Below are positions 25,763-35,281 of a stretch of 64,000 bases of DNA, in pieces (position 1 is the first letter of the stretch; each line of letters opens with the position of its first letter). Source of the DNA: Mogibacterium diversum_A (lineage in GTDB: Bacteria; Bacillota; Clostridia; Peptostreptococcales; Anaerovoracaceae); assembly GCF_938028775.1 (NCBI RefSeq), contig NZ_CALIZG010000007.1, positions 62,001-126,000 on the forward strand. Reading direction: 5' to 3'. The position numbers were made by a program, and so were the translations under genes. The notes under the pieces are model-generated. The model had not been told where the DNA came from. It was given only the letters and a program-made list of their open reading frames with translations, and made no database searches.

Positions 25763-28700
25763 ATGAGTAGAGTAAAAAGGGTTAAAAAGACTATGGATGG
25801 CAACACGGCTGCGGCCCATGTTGCTTATGCTTTCTCTGAAGTTTCTGCGATTTACCCAATAACACCATCTTCTGTTATGGCTGAGGTAATTGATAAATGG
25901 GCTTCTGAAGGTAGAAAAAATTTATTTGGGGAAAAGGTTCGTGTTGTAGAGATGCAATCTGAGGGTGGAGCTGCTGGAGCAGTTCATGGTTCACTTAATG
26001 CGGGCGCTTTGACCAGCACCTATACAGCATCTCAGGGTCTTCTTCTGATGATTCCTAATATGTATAAGATTGCTGGAGAACGATTACCAGGTGTTTTTCA
26101 CGTTGCTGCTAGAGCTGTTTCGACGCATGCACTTTCTATTTTTGGTGATCATTCTGATGTTATGGCTGCAAGGGCAACTGGCGTAGGTATGATTGCTGCA
26201 AATAGCCCACAGGAGGTTATGGATTTAGCTGCTGTATCGCACCTAGCTTCTATTAAAGCGAGCCTGCCAATTGTACATTTCTTTGATGGGTTTAGGACAA
26301 GTCATGAACAGCAAAAGATTGAAGTGTGGGATTATGAAACACTTGAATCGATGCTCGATCATGATGCTGTAGATAAATTCAAGAAGCATGCTAACAACCC
26401 ATGTCATCCACATCTGATGGGATCTGCTGAACAGCCAGAGACATTTTTCCAGCATAATGAAGCTAGAAATATATTCTATGATGAATCTGTAGATATAATT
26501 AAAGGCGTAATGGATCAGGTTAATGAGAACATTGGCACTGAATACAAGCCATTTAACTATTATGGTGCAAAAGATGCTACTGATATAATCATTGCTATGG
26601 GCTCTGTCTGTGAAACTGCTGCTGAAGTGGTTGACTATCTAAATGAAAATGGTAGAAAAGTTGGCTTAATAAAGGTTAGGCTATTTAGACCATTCTCTAG
26701 CAAGTATTTACTAGAGGAGATTCCTAGAACTGTAAAAAATATCGCAGTTCTTGATAGGACTAAGGAACCTGGCTCAAATGGAGAGCCGCTTTACCTCGAT
26801 GTTGTGTCTGCACTTGCAGATTCGGATGATTTAAATCCTAGATTAACAAGAGGTCGCTATGGACTTGGATCGAAAGATACTCAGCCAGGTGACATTATCG
26901 CTGTTTATGACAATATGGCTGCTGATAATCCAAAGAAAGAATTCACTATTTCTATCAACGACGACGTTACCAATCTTTCTCTAGAGAGAACTTCAAATCC
27001 GATTGTTTCTGCAAAAGGAACAGTTGCATGTAAATTCTGGGGACTCGGTGCTGATGGAACAGTTGGCGCTAATAAGAATAGCGTTAAAATTATTGGAGAT
27101 CATACCGATAAGTATGTTCAGGCTTATTTCCAATATGATTCTAAAAAATCTGGTGGTGTAACAATATCTCATCTAAGATTTGGAGATGAACCTATTAGAT
27201 CAACTTACTATGTGAATTCTGCAGATTTCATAGCCTGCCACAGTGCAGCGTACATGCATAAGTATGATATTGTTCAAGACGTTAATCCAGGTGGTAAATT
27301 CCTTCTTAATTGCAGTTGGACAGATGAAGAGTTAGAATCACATCTTCCTGATGCAGCAAAGAAATATATTGCTGAGAATAATATTGAATTCTACACTTGT
27401 GATGCAGTTAAACTTGCTAATCAGGTTGGGCTCGGCTCGAGAAGAACTAACACTGTACTGCAGGCCGCTTTCTTTAAGATTGCTAATATAATGCCTATTG
27501 ATGCAGCTATAGAGTACATGAAGTCTGCTATCAAGAAGAGCTACATGAATAAAGGTGAAGATATTGTTAATATGAACTGTAACGCTGTAGATGCTGGGGT
27601 TACTCATGTTCATAAAGTTAAAGTCCCAGAGAGATGGAAGACTATTACAGTTTCAACGAATAAAGAACAGCTTCAGTCAGACAGATTAGACCTTAAGAAG
27701 TATCTCAATGACATTTTAACAACTGATGCTGCGATGAAGGGTGATGAGATTCCAACCTCAAAATTCCTAGATGTTGCAGATGGAATGATTCCAGCAGGAA
27801 CTGCAGCATACGAAAAGCGTGGGATTGCCATAGATGTTCCTCTATGGATTTCTGAAAACTGTATTCAGTGTAACTTGTGCGCATATTCTTGTCCGCATGG
27901 AGTTATTAGAGCATTTGCTTTAAGCGAAGCCGACGCAGAGGCAGCGCAGGCAACAACTTTAAAATCAAAAGCTAACCCAGATCATAAATTTATGATTTCC
28001 ATATCTACAGTGAACTGTACGGGCTGTGGGTCGTGTGTTCAGGTGTGCCCAGCTAAGGAAAAAGCTCTTAAGATGATACCTTATGAAGATGAGAGGTCAG
28101 CGGAACAGCAGAGGGTGTTTGATTATGCTAATGACCATACCGATGAAAATGTATTAGATGGCAATGTAGATACTCCTCGTAATGTAAGCTTTATTAAGCC
28201 ACTACTTGAATTCTCAGGTGCTTGTCCAGGCTGTGGTGAGACGCCATATGCTAGATTGGTAACACAGCTATTCGGTGATAGAATGTTTATCGCAAATGCG
28301 ACGGGATGTTCTTCAATTTGGGGTGGTAGTGCACCAAGCACCCCTTACACTATAAACCGTGAAGGAAGAGGTCCAGCTTGGTCCAATTCATTATTCGAAG
28401 ACAATGCAGAGTTTGGGCTTGGAATGGCTGTTTCGATGAATACTCGCCGTAAAGAAATGAAGTCGGCTGTAAAAAGGCTCTCAGAGAAGAATGAATTTTA
28501 CGATGTAGCAATGGATTGGCTCGATGGAATGGAAGATAGTCGTAAAGCTGAAAGTGCTGCTAAAAAGCTAATAGAGGCTTGCAAAGACAGTGAAGATGCT
28601 GATGCTAAATTTGTTACAAAAAATGCCGATCTCCTTCCAAAACCTTCTATATGGATATTCGGTGGAGACGGATGGGCTTATGATATCGGATACGGTGGTC

Positions 28701-29299
28701 TCGACCATGTAATCGCTTCCGGTGAAAATGTAAATATCCTCGTATTTGATACTGAAGTATACTCGAATACTGGAGGGCAAGCTTCTAAGTCTACTCCGGC
28801 CGGTGCTATAGCACAGTTTGCTGCAGCCGGTAAAACTGTAGGTAAAAAGAACCTTGCGGAAATTGCGATGGCTTATGGTTATGTGTATGTTGCGCAAGTT
28901 GCAATGGGTGCTAATCCTACGCAGACCTTGACTGCTCTAAAAGAAGCAGAAGCATACGATGGACCTTCCATTGTAATTGCTTATTCACCTTGTATAAATC
29001 ACGGAATTAGAGCCGGAATGAATTGCTCTATGAACGAGATGAAGAAAGCTGTTCAGTCTGGTTATTGGAACCTCTTCAGATTTGATCCAAGAAAGGCTAT
29101 TGAGGGTGATGGAAATCCGTTCACTCTTGATAGTAAAAAACCAACTCTTGATTATAAAGAGTTTTTAGATGGAGAAGTTCGATACAGGGCATTAGAGCAA
29201 TCGAATCCAGAAAGAGCAAAGAAGCTATTTGACGAGGCAGCTAAACAAGCTGAAGCGAGATACGAAGATTTTGTGAAACGAAGCAAGGGGTTTAAGTAA
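25763..29299 (+). CDS. nifJ: Pyruvate:ferredoxin (flavodoxin) oxidoreductase
   Basis: A 1178-residue single-chain PFOR that converts pyruvate and CoA to acetyl-CoA and CO2 and reduces ferredoxin, the central energy step of anaerobes. The order is the usual one: an N-terminal pyrimidine-binding domain (YPITPSS near residue 32), the gamma domain, two ferredoxin-type [4Fe-4S] sites (CIQCNLCAYSC at about 700, CTGCGSCVQVC at about 752), and a C-terminal TPP domain with CPGCGETPYARL and GGDGWAYDIGYGG (about 967). Length is normal. It appears monocistronic with a terminator behind it. Confidence 0.97.
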   Translation: MSRVKRVKKTMDGNTAAAHVAYAFSEVSAIYPITPSSVMAEVIDKWASEGRKNLFGEKVRVVEMQSEGGAAGAVHGSLNAGALTSTYTASQGLLLMIPNMYKIAGERLPGVFHVAARAVSTHALSIFGDHSDVMAARATGVGMIAANSPQEVMDLAAVSHLASIKASLPIVHFFDGFRTSHEQQKIEVWDYETLESMLDHDAVDKFKKHANNPCHPHLMGSAEQPETFFQHNEARNIFYDESVDIIKGVMDQVNENIGTEYKPFNYYGAKDATDIIIAMGSVCETAAEVVDYLNENGRKVGLIKVRLFRPFSSKYLLEEIPRTVKNIAVLDRTKEPGSNGEPLYLDVVSALADSDDLNPRLTRGRYGLGSKDTQPGDIIAVYDNMAADNPKKEFTISINDDVTNLSLERTSNPIVSAKGTVACKFWGLGADGTVGANKNSVKIIGDHTDKYVQAYFQYDSKKSGGVTISHLRFGDEPIRSTYYVNSADFIACHSAAYMHKYDIVQDVNPGGKFLLNCSWTDEELESHLPDAAKKYIAENNIEFYTCDAVKLANQVGLGSRRTNTVLQAAFFKIANIMPIDAAIEYMKSAIKKSYMNKGEDIVNMNCNAVDAGVTHVHKVKVPERWKTITVSTNKEQLQSDRLDLKKYLNDILTTDAAMKGDEIPTSKFLDVADGMIPAGTAAYEKRGIAIDVPLWISENCIQCNLCAYSCPHGVIRAFALSEADAEAAQATTLKSKANPDHKFMISISTVNCTGCGSCVQVCPAKEKALKMIPYEDERSAEQQRVFDYANDHTDENVLDGNVDTPRNVSFIKPLLEFSGACPGCGETPYARLVTQLFGDRMFIANATGCSSIWGGSAPSTPYTINREGRGPAWSNSLFEDNAEFGLGMAVSMNTRRKEMKSAVKRLSEKNEFYDVAMDWLDGMEDSRKAESAAKKLIEACKDSEDADAKFVTKNADLLPKPSIWIFGGDGWAYDIGYGGLDHVIASGENVNILVFDTEVYSNTGGQASKSTPAGAIAQFAAAGKTVGKKNLAEIAMAYGYVYVAQVAMGANPTQTLTALKEAEAYDGPSIVIAYSPCINHGIRAGMNCSMNEMKKAVQSGYWNLFRFDPRKAIEGDGNPFTLDSKKPTLDYKEFLDGEVRYRALEQSNPERAKKLFDEAAKQAEARYEDFVKRSKGFK

Positions 29300-29316
29300 A
29301 TAGTTTAAACAAGTTG

Positions 29317-29355
29317 CATGTCATACTCGCTATGCGGGTATGACATGTTTATCTA
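29317..29355 (+). terminator. Intrinsic terminator of nifJ
   Basis: CATGTCATAC (29317-29326) pairs with GTATGACATG (29338-29347); an inner CGC/GCG extends it. A short TTTATCTAATT follows. Confidence 0.75.
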
Positions 29356-29380
29356 ATTAGAAAAAAAGAAAAGGTGCATG

Positions 29381-29548
29381 ATGAAAAAAGAAAAAATTGA
29401 TAGAATTAATGAGCTCGCAAAAAAAAGCAAGAGCGAAGGTTTAACAGTTGAAGAGACGTTGGAACAAGCAGAGCTCCGTAAGGAATTTTTGGCTGATATT
29501 AAAAAAGATGTAAAAAGTCAACTTGAATGCATAGAAATTGTTGATTAA
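29381..29548 (+). CDS. DUF896 family protein (YnzC-like), small
   Basis: A 55-residue protein starting MKKEKIDRINELAKKSKSEG and continuing LTVEETLEQAELRKEFLADIKKDVKSQL, which follows the DUF896 pattern (two helices, then a conserved S-Q-L-E end). YnzC-type proteins are small cytoplasmic helical hairpins of uncertain role; a Bacillus member is SOS-linked. AAAGGTG precedes two adjacent in-frame ATGs (29378 and 29381); the second has the better spacing. It lies between nifJ and alaS. Confidence 0.88.
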   Translation: MKKEKIDRINELAKKSKSEGLTVEETLEQAELRKEFLADIKKDVKSQLECIEIVD

Positions 29549-29636
29549 TTATAATTCTTAATGCTCTAATTACTTGTGAATATCGATATTTCAGTATAAA
29601 ATATAAGCATTGTATATAAAGGGAGATTTTTTTTAA

Positions 29637-32237
29637 ATGGAAAAACTTGGTCTTAATGAAATAAGAGATTTATTCCGTGATTTCTTTGTTAGTAAGGGTC
29701 ACTATGCAGCGGGAAGCGCATCTTTAATTCCCAAAAATGATAAAAGTTTGCTTATTATTAATTCTGGCATGGCACCATTAAAGGCATATTTTGCAGGAGT
29801 GGAGACACCACCATCTAAGCGGATGACGACTTGCCAGAAATGTATAAGAACTGGAGATATCGATAATGTTGGAAAGACTGCACGTCATGGCACATTCTTT
29901 GAGATGTTAGGAAACTTTAGCTTTGGAGATTATTTTAAAGAAGAGTCATTAACATGGGGATGGGAGTTTATTACAGAACATCTGAATATGCCTAAGGATA
30001 AACTTTGGGCTACTATATATCAGGATGACGATGAAGCATACGATATATGGATAAAACTAGGCATGCCTGCTGAAAGGATAGTAAGGCTTGGAAAAGAAGA
30101 TAACTTCTGGGAAATCGGTCTTGGTCCATGTGGACCTTGTTCCGAGATTTACTATGATCGAGGTGAAGCATATGGATGTGGTGCACCTGACTGTAAACCA
30201 GGATGTGAGTGTGACAGGTATATAGAATTCTGGAATCATGTATTTTCACAGTTTTCTAAGGAAGAAGATGGATCATATTCAAATTTAGCGCATCCTAATA
30301 TTGATACTGGAATGGGACTTGAAAGACTTGCCTGCATTATGCAAGATGTAGATTCCATATTTGATATAGATACTATCAGGAAGATACTGGACTCAGTTGC
30401 ACAGATGGCAGGAGTTGACTACCAAGCTGGAAATGAACAGAATGATGTTAGTTTGAGAATAATTACTGATCATTTGCGATCTATGGTATTTATGATCGCA
30501 GATGGAATTATGCCAAGCAACGAAGGACGAGGATACGTTTTAAGGCGTCTTATCAGAAGGGCGGCTAGACATGGAAGAATCTTAGGAATTGAAGAGAATA
30601 ATTTTCTAGCTAAGCTTATGGATTCTGTGGTAGAAGTTTCTGGCGGAGCGTATCCTGAGCTAGTCGAAAAGCATGACTATATTAAGAAGCTTATAGCTAT
30701 CGAGGAAGAGCAATTTGCAAAGACCATGGATAATGGCATGGGAATTCTTGAAGAATACATTGCAAAGCTGGATAAAAACGATAAGATGGTATTAGATGGT
30801 GTAGATGCATTCAAACTTTATGATACCTACGGATTCCCTGTAGAGATGACTGAAGAGATTTTGGCTGAGAGAGGGATTACCGTTGATATGGATGGTTTCA
30901 AGGAAAACATGGACCGCCAGAAGGAACTCGCGCGTCAGGGACAGAAATCCACAGAAGATGTAGCATGGAAGGATGCAGCTGATTACGATAAATTGCCAAA
31001 GAGTAAATTCCTCGGCTATACGGAATTTAATGCCGACGCTGAAGTTTTATACGTTAACAGTAGCGAGGGCAAGAATCTGCTTATTTTCGACAGGACTCCC
31101 TTCTACGCTACAAGCGGTGGCCAGCTTCATGATATAGGAGTGATTATCATAGCTGATAAGGAATATCACGTAAATGATGTAACTAAAGAAAATGATATCT
31201 TTTTACACTTTGTTGATGAATCAGTTGATAATGTAAACGTCGGAGATACTGCAGAGCTAAAGGTTGATGTAGCAAATAGAAATAGAACAGCTAGAGGGCA
31301 CAGTGCAACACATATTCTTCAGCAAGCTTTAAAGGATGTCCTTGGAGAGCACGTATCACAGGCTGGTTCTTATGTTGATAATCACTATCTTAGATTTGAT
31401 TTTAATCACTTCGAGGCTATGACTCATGATCAGATAAAAGAGGTAGAAGATATCGTTAACGATAAGATTGACGCATTCCTTCCGATTCTCATGCAGGAAA
31501 TGCCAATCGAGAAAGCTCAGAAGATGGGCGCTACTGCTATCTTTGGTGAAAAGTATGGGGATATCGTCCGCGTTGTAAGCATGGGTGATTATAGCGTAGA
31601 ATTCTGTGGTGGTACTCATATCGACAATACTGGTAAAATCGGTGCATTCAAGATTATTTCTGAAGCTGGTATTGCATCTGGTATCAGAAGAATTGAAGCA
31701 ATTACTGGAACTCAGGTTATCGGTTATACTGAAGACAAAGAGTCAGTAATTTCTAATGTATGTGCAACACTTAAGTCTAATGCTAGTGATATTGAAAAGA
31801 AAGCAGCTCAGCTCGTTTCCGACAATAAGGAACTTGAGAAGACAATTAAATCTTTAAAGGCAGATGAAATCGCAGGTTCACTTGATGAAATCATCGCATC
31901 TGGTTCTGATATAAATGGTATCAAGTTAATAACTAAGAGGTTTGACAATACAGATGTTGCTCAACTTAGAGAGATGGCAGATGCTGTAAAGTCCAGCGAG
32001 ACTAAGTCTATTTTCGTTGCTGCATCTGTAAATGATGGTAAGATTGCAATTCTTGTTTCTGTAAGCGATGAGCTTGTTAGCGAAGGCTTCCATGCTGGAA
32101 AGCTAGTTAAGGAAATCGCGCAGGTTGCCGGCGGTAATGGAGGCGGAAAGGCTGGAATGGCGCAGGCTGGAGCAAAGGATGAAAGCAAGTTAGAAGAAGC
32201 ATTCGAATTAGCAAAGACTCTAGTTGCAAATAAATAA
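29637..32237 (+). CDS. alaS: Alanyl-tRNA synthetase
   Basis: An 866-residue class II synthetase with proofreading. The aminoacylation core starts EIRDLFRDFFVSKGH and contains GNFSFGDYFK and GMGLERLA. The editing domain has the zinc site HSATH (about 554) and CGGTH (about 656). A C-terminal oligomerisation and glycine-rich C-Ala domain (GGNGGGKAGMAQAG) closes it. GGGAGA lies ten bases before the ATG. No T-box leader fits in the short upstream gap. alaS, ireB and ruvX follow the standard Firmicutes order. Confidence 0.98.
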   Translation: MEKLGLNEIRDLFRDFFVSKGHYAAGSASLIPKNDKSLLIINSGMAPLKAYFAGVETPPSKRMTTCQKCIRTGDIDNVGKTARHGTFFEMLGNFSFGDYFKEESLTWGWEFITEHLNMPKDKLWATIYQDDDEAYDIWIKLGMPAERIVRLGKEDNFWEIGLGPCGPCSEIYYDRGEAYGCGAPDCKPGCECDRYIEFWNHVFSQFSKEEDGSYSNLAHPNIDTGMGLERLACIMQDVDSIFDIDTIRKILDSVAQMAGVDYQAGNEQNDVSLRIITDHLRSMVFMIADGIMPSNEGRGYVLRRLIRRAARHGRILGIEENNFLAKLMDSVVEVSGGAYPELVEKHDYIKKLIAIEEEQFAKTMDNGMGILEEYIAKLDKNDKMVLDGVDAFKLYDTYGFPVEMTEEILAERGITVDMDGFKENMDRQKELARQGQKSTEDVAWKDAADYDKLPKSKFLGYTEFNADAEVLYVNSSEGKNLLIFDRTPFYATSGGQLHDIGVIIIADKEYHVNDVTKENDIFLHFVDESVDNVNVGDTAELKVDVANRNRTARGHSATHILQQALKDVLGEHVSQAGSYVDNHYLRFDFNHFEAMTHDQIKEVEDIVNDKIDAFLPILMQEMPIEKAQKMGATAIFGEKYGDIVRVVSMGDYSVEFCGGTHIDNTGKIGAFKIISEAGIASGIRRIEAITGTQVIGYTEDKESVISNVCATLKSNASDIEKKAAQLVSDNKELEKTIKSLKADEIAGSLDEIIASGSDINGIKLITKRFDNTDVAQLREMADAVKSSETKSIFVAASVNDGKIAILVSVSDELVSEGFHAGKLVKEIAQVAGGNGGGKAGMAQAGAKDESKLEEAFELAKTLVANK

Positions 32238-32246
32238 GTTAGGTAG

Positions 32247-32280
32247 ATAATAGGTGAGTGGCTTATAATTCACCTATTAT
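32247..32280 (+). repeat. Inverted repeat between alaS and ireB
   Basis: ATAATAGGTGA (32247-32257) pairs with TCACCTATTAT (32270-32280). It lacks a T-tract, so it is more likely an mRNA stability or partial attenuation hairpin than a full terminator. Confidence 0.5.
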
Positions 32281-32323
32281 AACTAAATATATCTCGCTAA
32301 ATTCTATAAAATAGGAGGAAGAT

Positions 32324-32575
32324 ATGAGCAAGGATACAATTTTGTTCGAAAGTGCAAAGATCAAACAGATTTCCAACAAAGAAGCGATGCATCAGATTTA
32401 TTCATCTCTTCAGGAGAGGGGATACAATGCTATCGATCAGATGGTTGGATACTTAACATCTGGAGACCCATCTTATATAACAAGCCATAATGATGCGAGA
32501 AACCTCATTCTTAAGATTGATAGAGATGAGCTACTCGAGGAGATTTTAAAGTCTTATCTAGAGCTTGATAAGTAG
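32324..32575 (+). CDS. IreB family regulatory phosphoprotein
   Basis: An 83-residue protein of the UPF0297/DUF965 (YrzL) family. It shows TILFESAKIKQISNKEAM, the YSSLQERGYNAIDQMVGYL core and GDPSYITSHNDARNLI. In Enterococcus, IreB is a substrate of the Ser/Thr kinase IreK that acts in cephalosporin resistance; here the role is inferred by family. A strong TAGGAGGAAG precedes the ATG. Confidence 0.93.
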   Translation: MSKDTILFESAKIKQISNKEAMHQIYSSLQERGYNAIDQMVGYLTSGDPSYITSHNDARNLILKIDRDELLEEILKSYLELDK

Positions 32576-32587
32576 GTTTTATATTAG

Positions 32588-33022
32588 ATGAGAAAAATAG
32601 GACTTGATGTCGGTGAAAAAACTATAGGTGTTGCGGTAAGCGATTTACTAGATATTACAGCACAGGGAGTCACTACAATTGAGCGTGTTGGTATTAGAAA
32701 GGATACTACCAAGGTGCTTGATTTAGTGCGCGAATATGAGTGTGATACAGTTGTAGTCGGGCTTCCTCTAAGCCTTGATGGAACCGATAGCGTACAGACT
32801 CAAAAGGTACGTGATTTCCGTACTATGCTTGAAAATAAATTAAGAAGCTCCGGTCTTGCTCATGTAAATATCGAGTGGCAGGATGAGAGATTTACGACGA
32901 AGTTAGCAGAAAATATCCTTATTGCAGGTGATGTAAAAAGAAGTAATCGCAAGAAGGTTATTGACAAGCAGGCAGCAATTTTAATATTACAAAGTTATTT
33001 AGACAGGGTGAGTAATGAATAA
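32588..33022 (+). CDS. ruvX: RuvX/YqgF family RNase H-fold nuclease
   Basis: A 144-residue protein (Holliday junction resolvase-like; in some bacteria shown to process pre-16S rRNA). It begins MRKIGLDVGEKTIGVAVSD, with the catalytic Asp7, and has VVGLPLSLDGTDS and EWQDERFTT as in the family. Twelve bases separate it from ireB. It overlaps the start of the next gene by eight bases. Confidence 0.94.
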   Translation: MRKIGLDVGEKTIGVAVSDLLDITAQGVTTIERVGIRKDTTKVLDLVREYECDTVVVGLPLSLDGTDSVQTQKVRDFRTMLENKLRSSGLAHVNIEWQDERFTTKLAENILIAGDVKRSNRKKVIDKQAAILILQSYLDRVSNE

Positions 33023-33725
33023 GACACAAATTAATGAACTTAGTTTTCTCGCTTCTAATGACTATTGGGGCAGGGGCATCCTTATTGGAAAAACATCAAA
33101 TAAGATTGCCGTTGCCTATTTTATAATGGGAAGAAGTGAAAATAGTCGAAATAGAATTTTTTATAAGGAAGATGATCGAGTAGCAATTGCACCATACGAT
33201 AAGGAGGCAGATATTGACCCAACTCTCATCATCTATTATCCAATTAAGACAAATGGCAAGAATTTAATTGTAACGAATGGAGATCAGACGGATACAGTCG
33301 AGGAGTTCCTTAACAAAGGCCTTACATTTGAGGATGCTTTGAGAACTAGATGTTTCGAACCTGATGCGCCTCATTTTACACCGAGAATTAGTGGCATTTT
33401 AAGCCTTGTAGATGGTTCATATAAACTGAGTATTCTCAAGGATTCTGATGGACAGGGGACAGATTGTCATAGATATTTCTACGAATATCCTTCGCGTCCA
33501 AACTACGCACATTTTATACACACATATGAGGGTAACGATACACCTCTTCCAACATTTGAAGGTGAGCCTAAGCTATTTAAAATTCCAGATACTATAGAAG
33601 AGTTTACTGATACTATATGGAATAGCCTTAATGATGATAATAAAATTTCTCTATGCACTATGATGATCAATCCGGAGACTCTAGAAAGAGAAGTTAATAT
33701 TTATAACAAGAGAATGGGGGATTAA
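33015..33725 (+). CDS. IMP cyclohydrolase, archaeal PurO-type fold
   Basis: A 236-residue enzyme predicted to close FAICAR to IMP, the last step of purine synthesis. NDYWGRGILIGKT and AYFIMGRSENSRNR near the N-terminus match the PF07826 (PurO-like) family pattern as I know it. It is not related to the MGS-like cyclohydrolase half of bacterial PurH. The assignment is supported by its neighbours: purB overlaps it by one base (TAATG) and a formyltransferase-only protein follows. Together they cover the last purine steps. Confidence 0.85.
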   Translation: MNKTQINELSFLASNDYWGRGILIGKTSNKIAVAYFIMGRSENSRNRIFYKEDDRVAIAPYDKEADIDPTLIIYYPIKTNGKNLIVTNGDQTDTVEEFLNKGLTFEDALRTRCFEPDAPHFTPRISGILSLVDGSYKLSILKDSDGQGTDCHRYFYEYPSRPNYAHFIHTYEGNDTPLPTFEGEPKLFKIPDTIEEFTDTIWNSLNDDNKISLCTMMINPETLEREVNIYNKRMGD

Positions 33726-35161
33726 TGGAAACCAATAGATTGCAGTATATGTCGCCACTATCTTCTAGATACGCGAGCAAGGAGATGAAGTATATATTCT
33801 CCGAAAAGAAGAAATTTACAACATGGCATGAGCTATGGATAGCTCTAGCAAAGGCTGAAAAAGAACTTGGTCTTGATATCACTGATGAACAGATCCAGGA
33901 AATGATTGATAACAAGGACATCGTTGATTTTGAGGTAGCAGAAGCTAGGGAAAAAGAAGTGCGTCACGACGTAATGAGCCATGTCTATGCATATGGAAAG
34001 CGTTGCCCTAAAGCAGAGGCGATAATTCACCTCGGGGCTACATCGTGCTATGTTGGTGACAATACAGATGTTATTTTGATGAAGGAAGCTCTTGAACTTA
34101 TCATCGAGAAGACAGTTCAGGTCCTTGTAAATCTAAAGAAGTTTTCAAGAGAATATAAGTCCATGCCTTGCCTTGGATACACACATTTGCAGCCAGCACA
34201 GCTAACTACTGTAGGTAAGAGAGCATCGCTGTGGATGTATGAACTCGCGCTCGATGTAATCGAACTTGAAAGAAGACTCGAAGATCTCAAAATGCTTGGT
34301 TCAAAGGGCACAACAGGTACTCAGGCAAGCTTTATGGACCTCTTCAACAACGATGAGTCTAAGGTCAAGAAGCTTGATGAGATTATTGCAAAAGAATTCG
34401 GAGTATCTGGTTGTGTTCCGGTATCTGGACAGACCTATTCTCGTAAAGTGGACGCTAATATATTATCGTCGCTTTCTGGAGTTGCACAGAGTGCCTCTAA
34501 GTTTTCAAACGACCTTAGAATCCTTCAGTCATTTGGAGAGATGGAAGAGCCTTTTGAAAAGAATCAAATTGGTTCTTCTGCTATGCCATACAAAAGAAAT
34601 CCAATGAGATCCGAGCGTATTACATCTCTTGCTAGATATGTAATCGTTGACTCACTTAACCCAGCGATTACGGCTGCAACGCAGTGGTTCGAGAGAACAC
34701 TGGATGACTCTGCAAATAAGAGAATTTCCGTTCCTGAGGCTTTTTTAGCACTAGATGGTATTCTTAACCTGTATATAAATATAACAAGTGATATGGTGGT
34801 ATATCCTAAGGTTATAAATGCCCGTACTATGGAGAAGCTCCCGTTCATCGCAACTGAGAATATAATGATGGAAGCAGTTAAGAAGGGTGGAAATAGACAG
34901 GATTTACATGAACAGATAAGAGTTCATTCTCATGAGGCAACTTTAAGAGTAAAGAGAGATGGACTTAATAATGATCTCGTCGATAGAATTGCTGCCGATA
35001 AGACATTTGGACTTTCTAAAGAAGAGATTCTATCAGCTATGGATCCAATTCTATATGTAGGAAGAAGCCCATCTCAGGTTGAAGAATTGATTACTGAGGT
35101 TATTGATCCAATTATCGAACGTCATCCTCAGAAAAATATCGAAACTGAGATTAACCTATAG
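33725..35161 (+). CDS. purB: Adenylosuccinate lyase
   Basis: A 478-residue fumarase/aspartase-superfamily enzyme that releases fumarate from SAICAR and from adenylosuccinate. The signature GSSAMPYKRNPMRSE is at about residues 284-298; the general-base block CLGYTHLQPAQ and the HLGATSCYVGDNTD motif are present. It overlaps the IMP cyclohydrolase gene by one base, implying coupled translation. Confidence 0.96.
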   Translation: METNRLQYMSPLSSRYASKEMKYIFSEKKKFTTWHELWIALAKAEKELGLDITDEQIQEMIDNKDIVDFEVAEAREKEVRHDVMSHVYAYGKRCPKAEAIIHLGATSCYVGDNTDVILMKEALELIIEKTVQVLVNLKKFSREYKSMPCLGYTHLQPAQLTTVGKRASLWMYELALDVIELERRLEDLKMLGSKGTTGTQASFMDLFNNDESKVKKLDEIIAKEFGVSGCVPVSGQTYSRKVDANILSSLSGVAQSASKFSNDLRILQSFGEMEEPFEKNQIGSSAMPYKRNPMRSERITSLARYVIVDSLNPAITAATQWFERTLDDSANKRISVPEAFLALDGILNLYINITSDMVVYPKVINARTMEKLPFIATENIMMEAVKKGGNRQDLHEQIRVHSHEATLRVKRDGLNNDLVDRIAADKTFGLSKEEILSAMDPILYVGRSPSQVEELITEVIDPIIERHPQKNIETEINL

Positions 35162-35202
35162 AGGTTATTAATTTCATATTTATTTAATTAATGCAATATA
35201 TA

Positions 35203-35234
35203 AGATGAGAGGCTGTTTTAATAGCCTCTTATCT
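35203..35234 (+). repeat. Hairpin in the purB-AICAR formyltransferase gap
   Basis: AGATGAGAGGCT (35203-35214) pairs with AGCCTCTTATCT (35223-35234), 12 bp with G.T pairs and an eight-base loop. No T-tract follows, so it is probably not a terminator. Confidence 0.5.
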
Positions 35235-35281
35235 CGATTATAAGAGTAAGAATTGTCGCGTAGTTACGAGTGGTGAATGAA

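Noticed and set aside
29549..29636. T-box riboswitch before alaS
   Set aside because: The gap is only 88 bases and shows no T-box motif or antiterminator fold.
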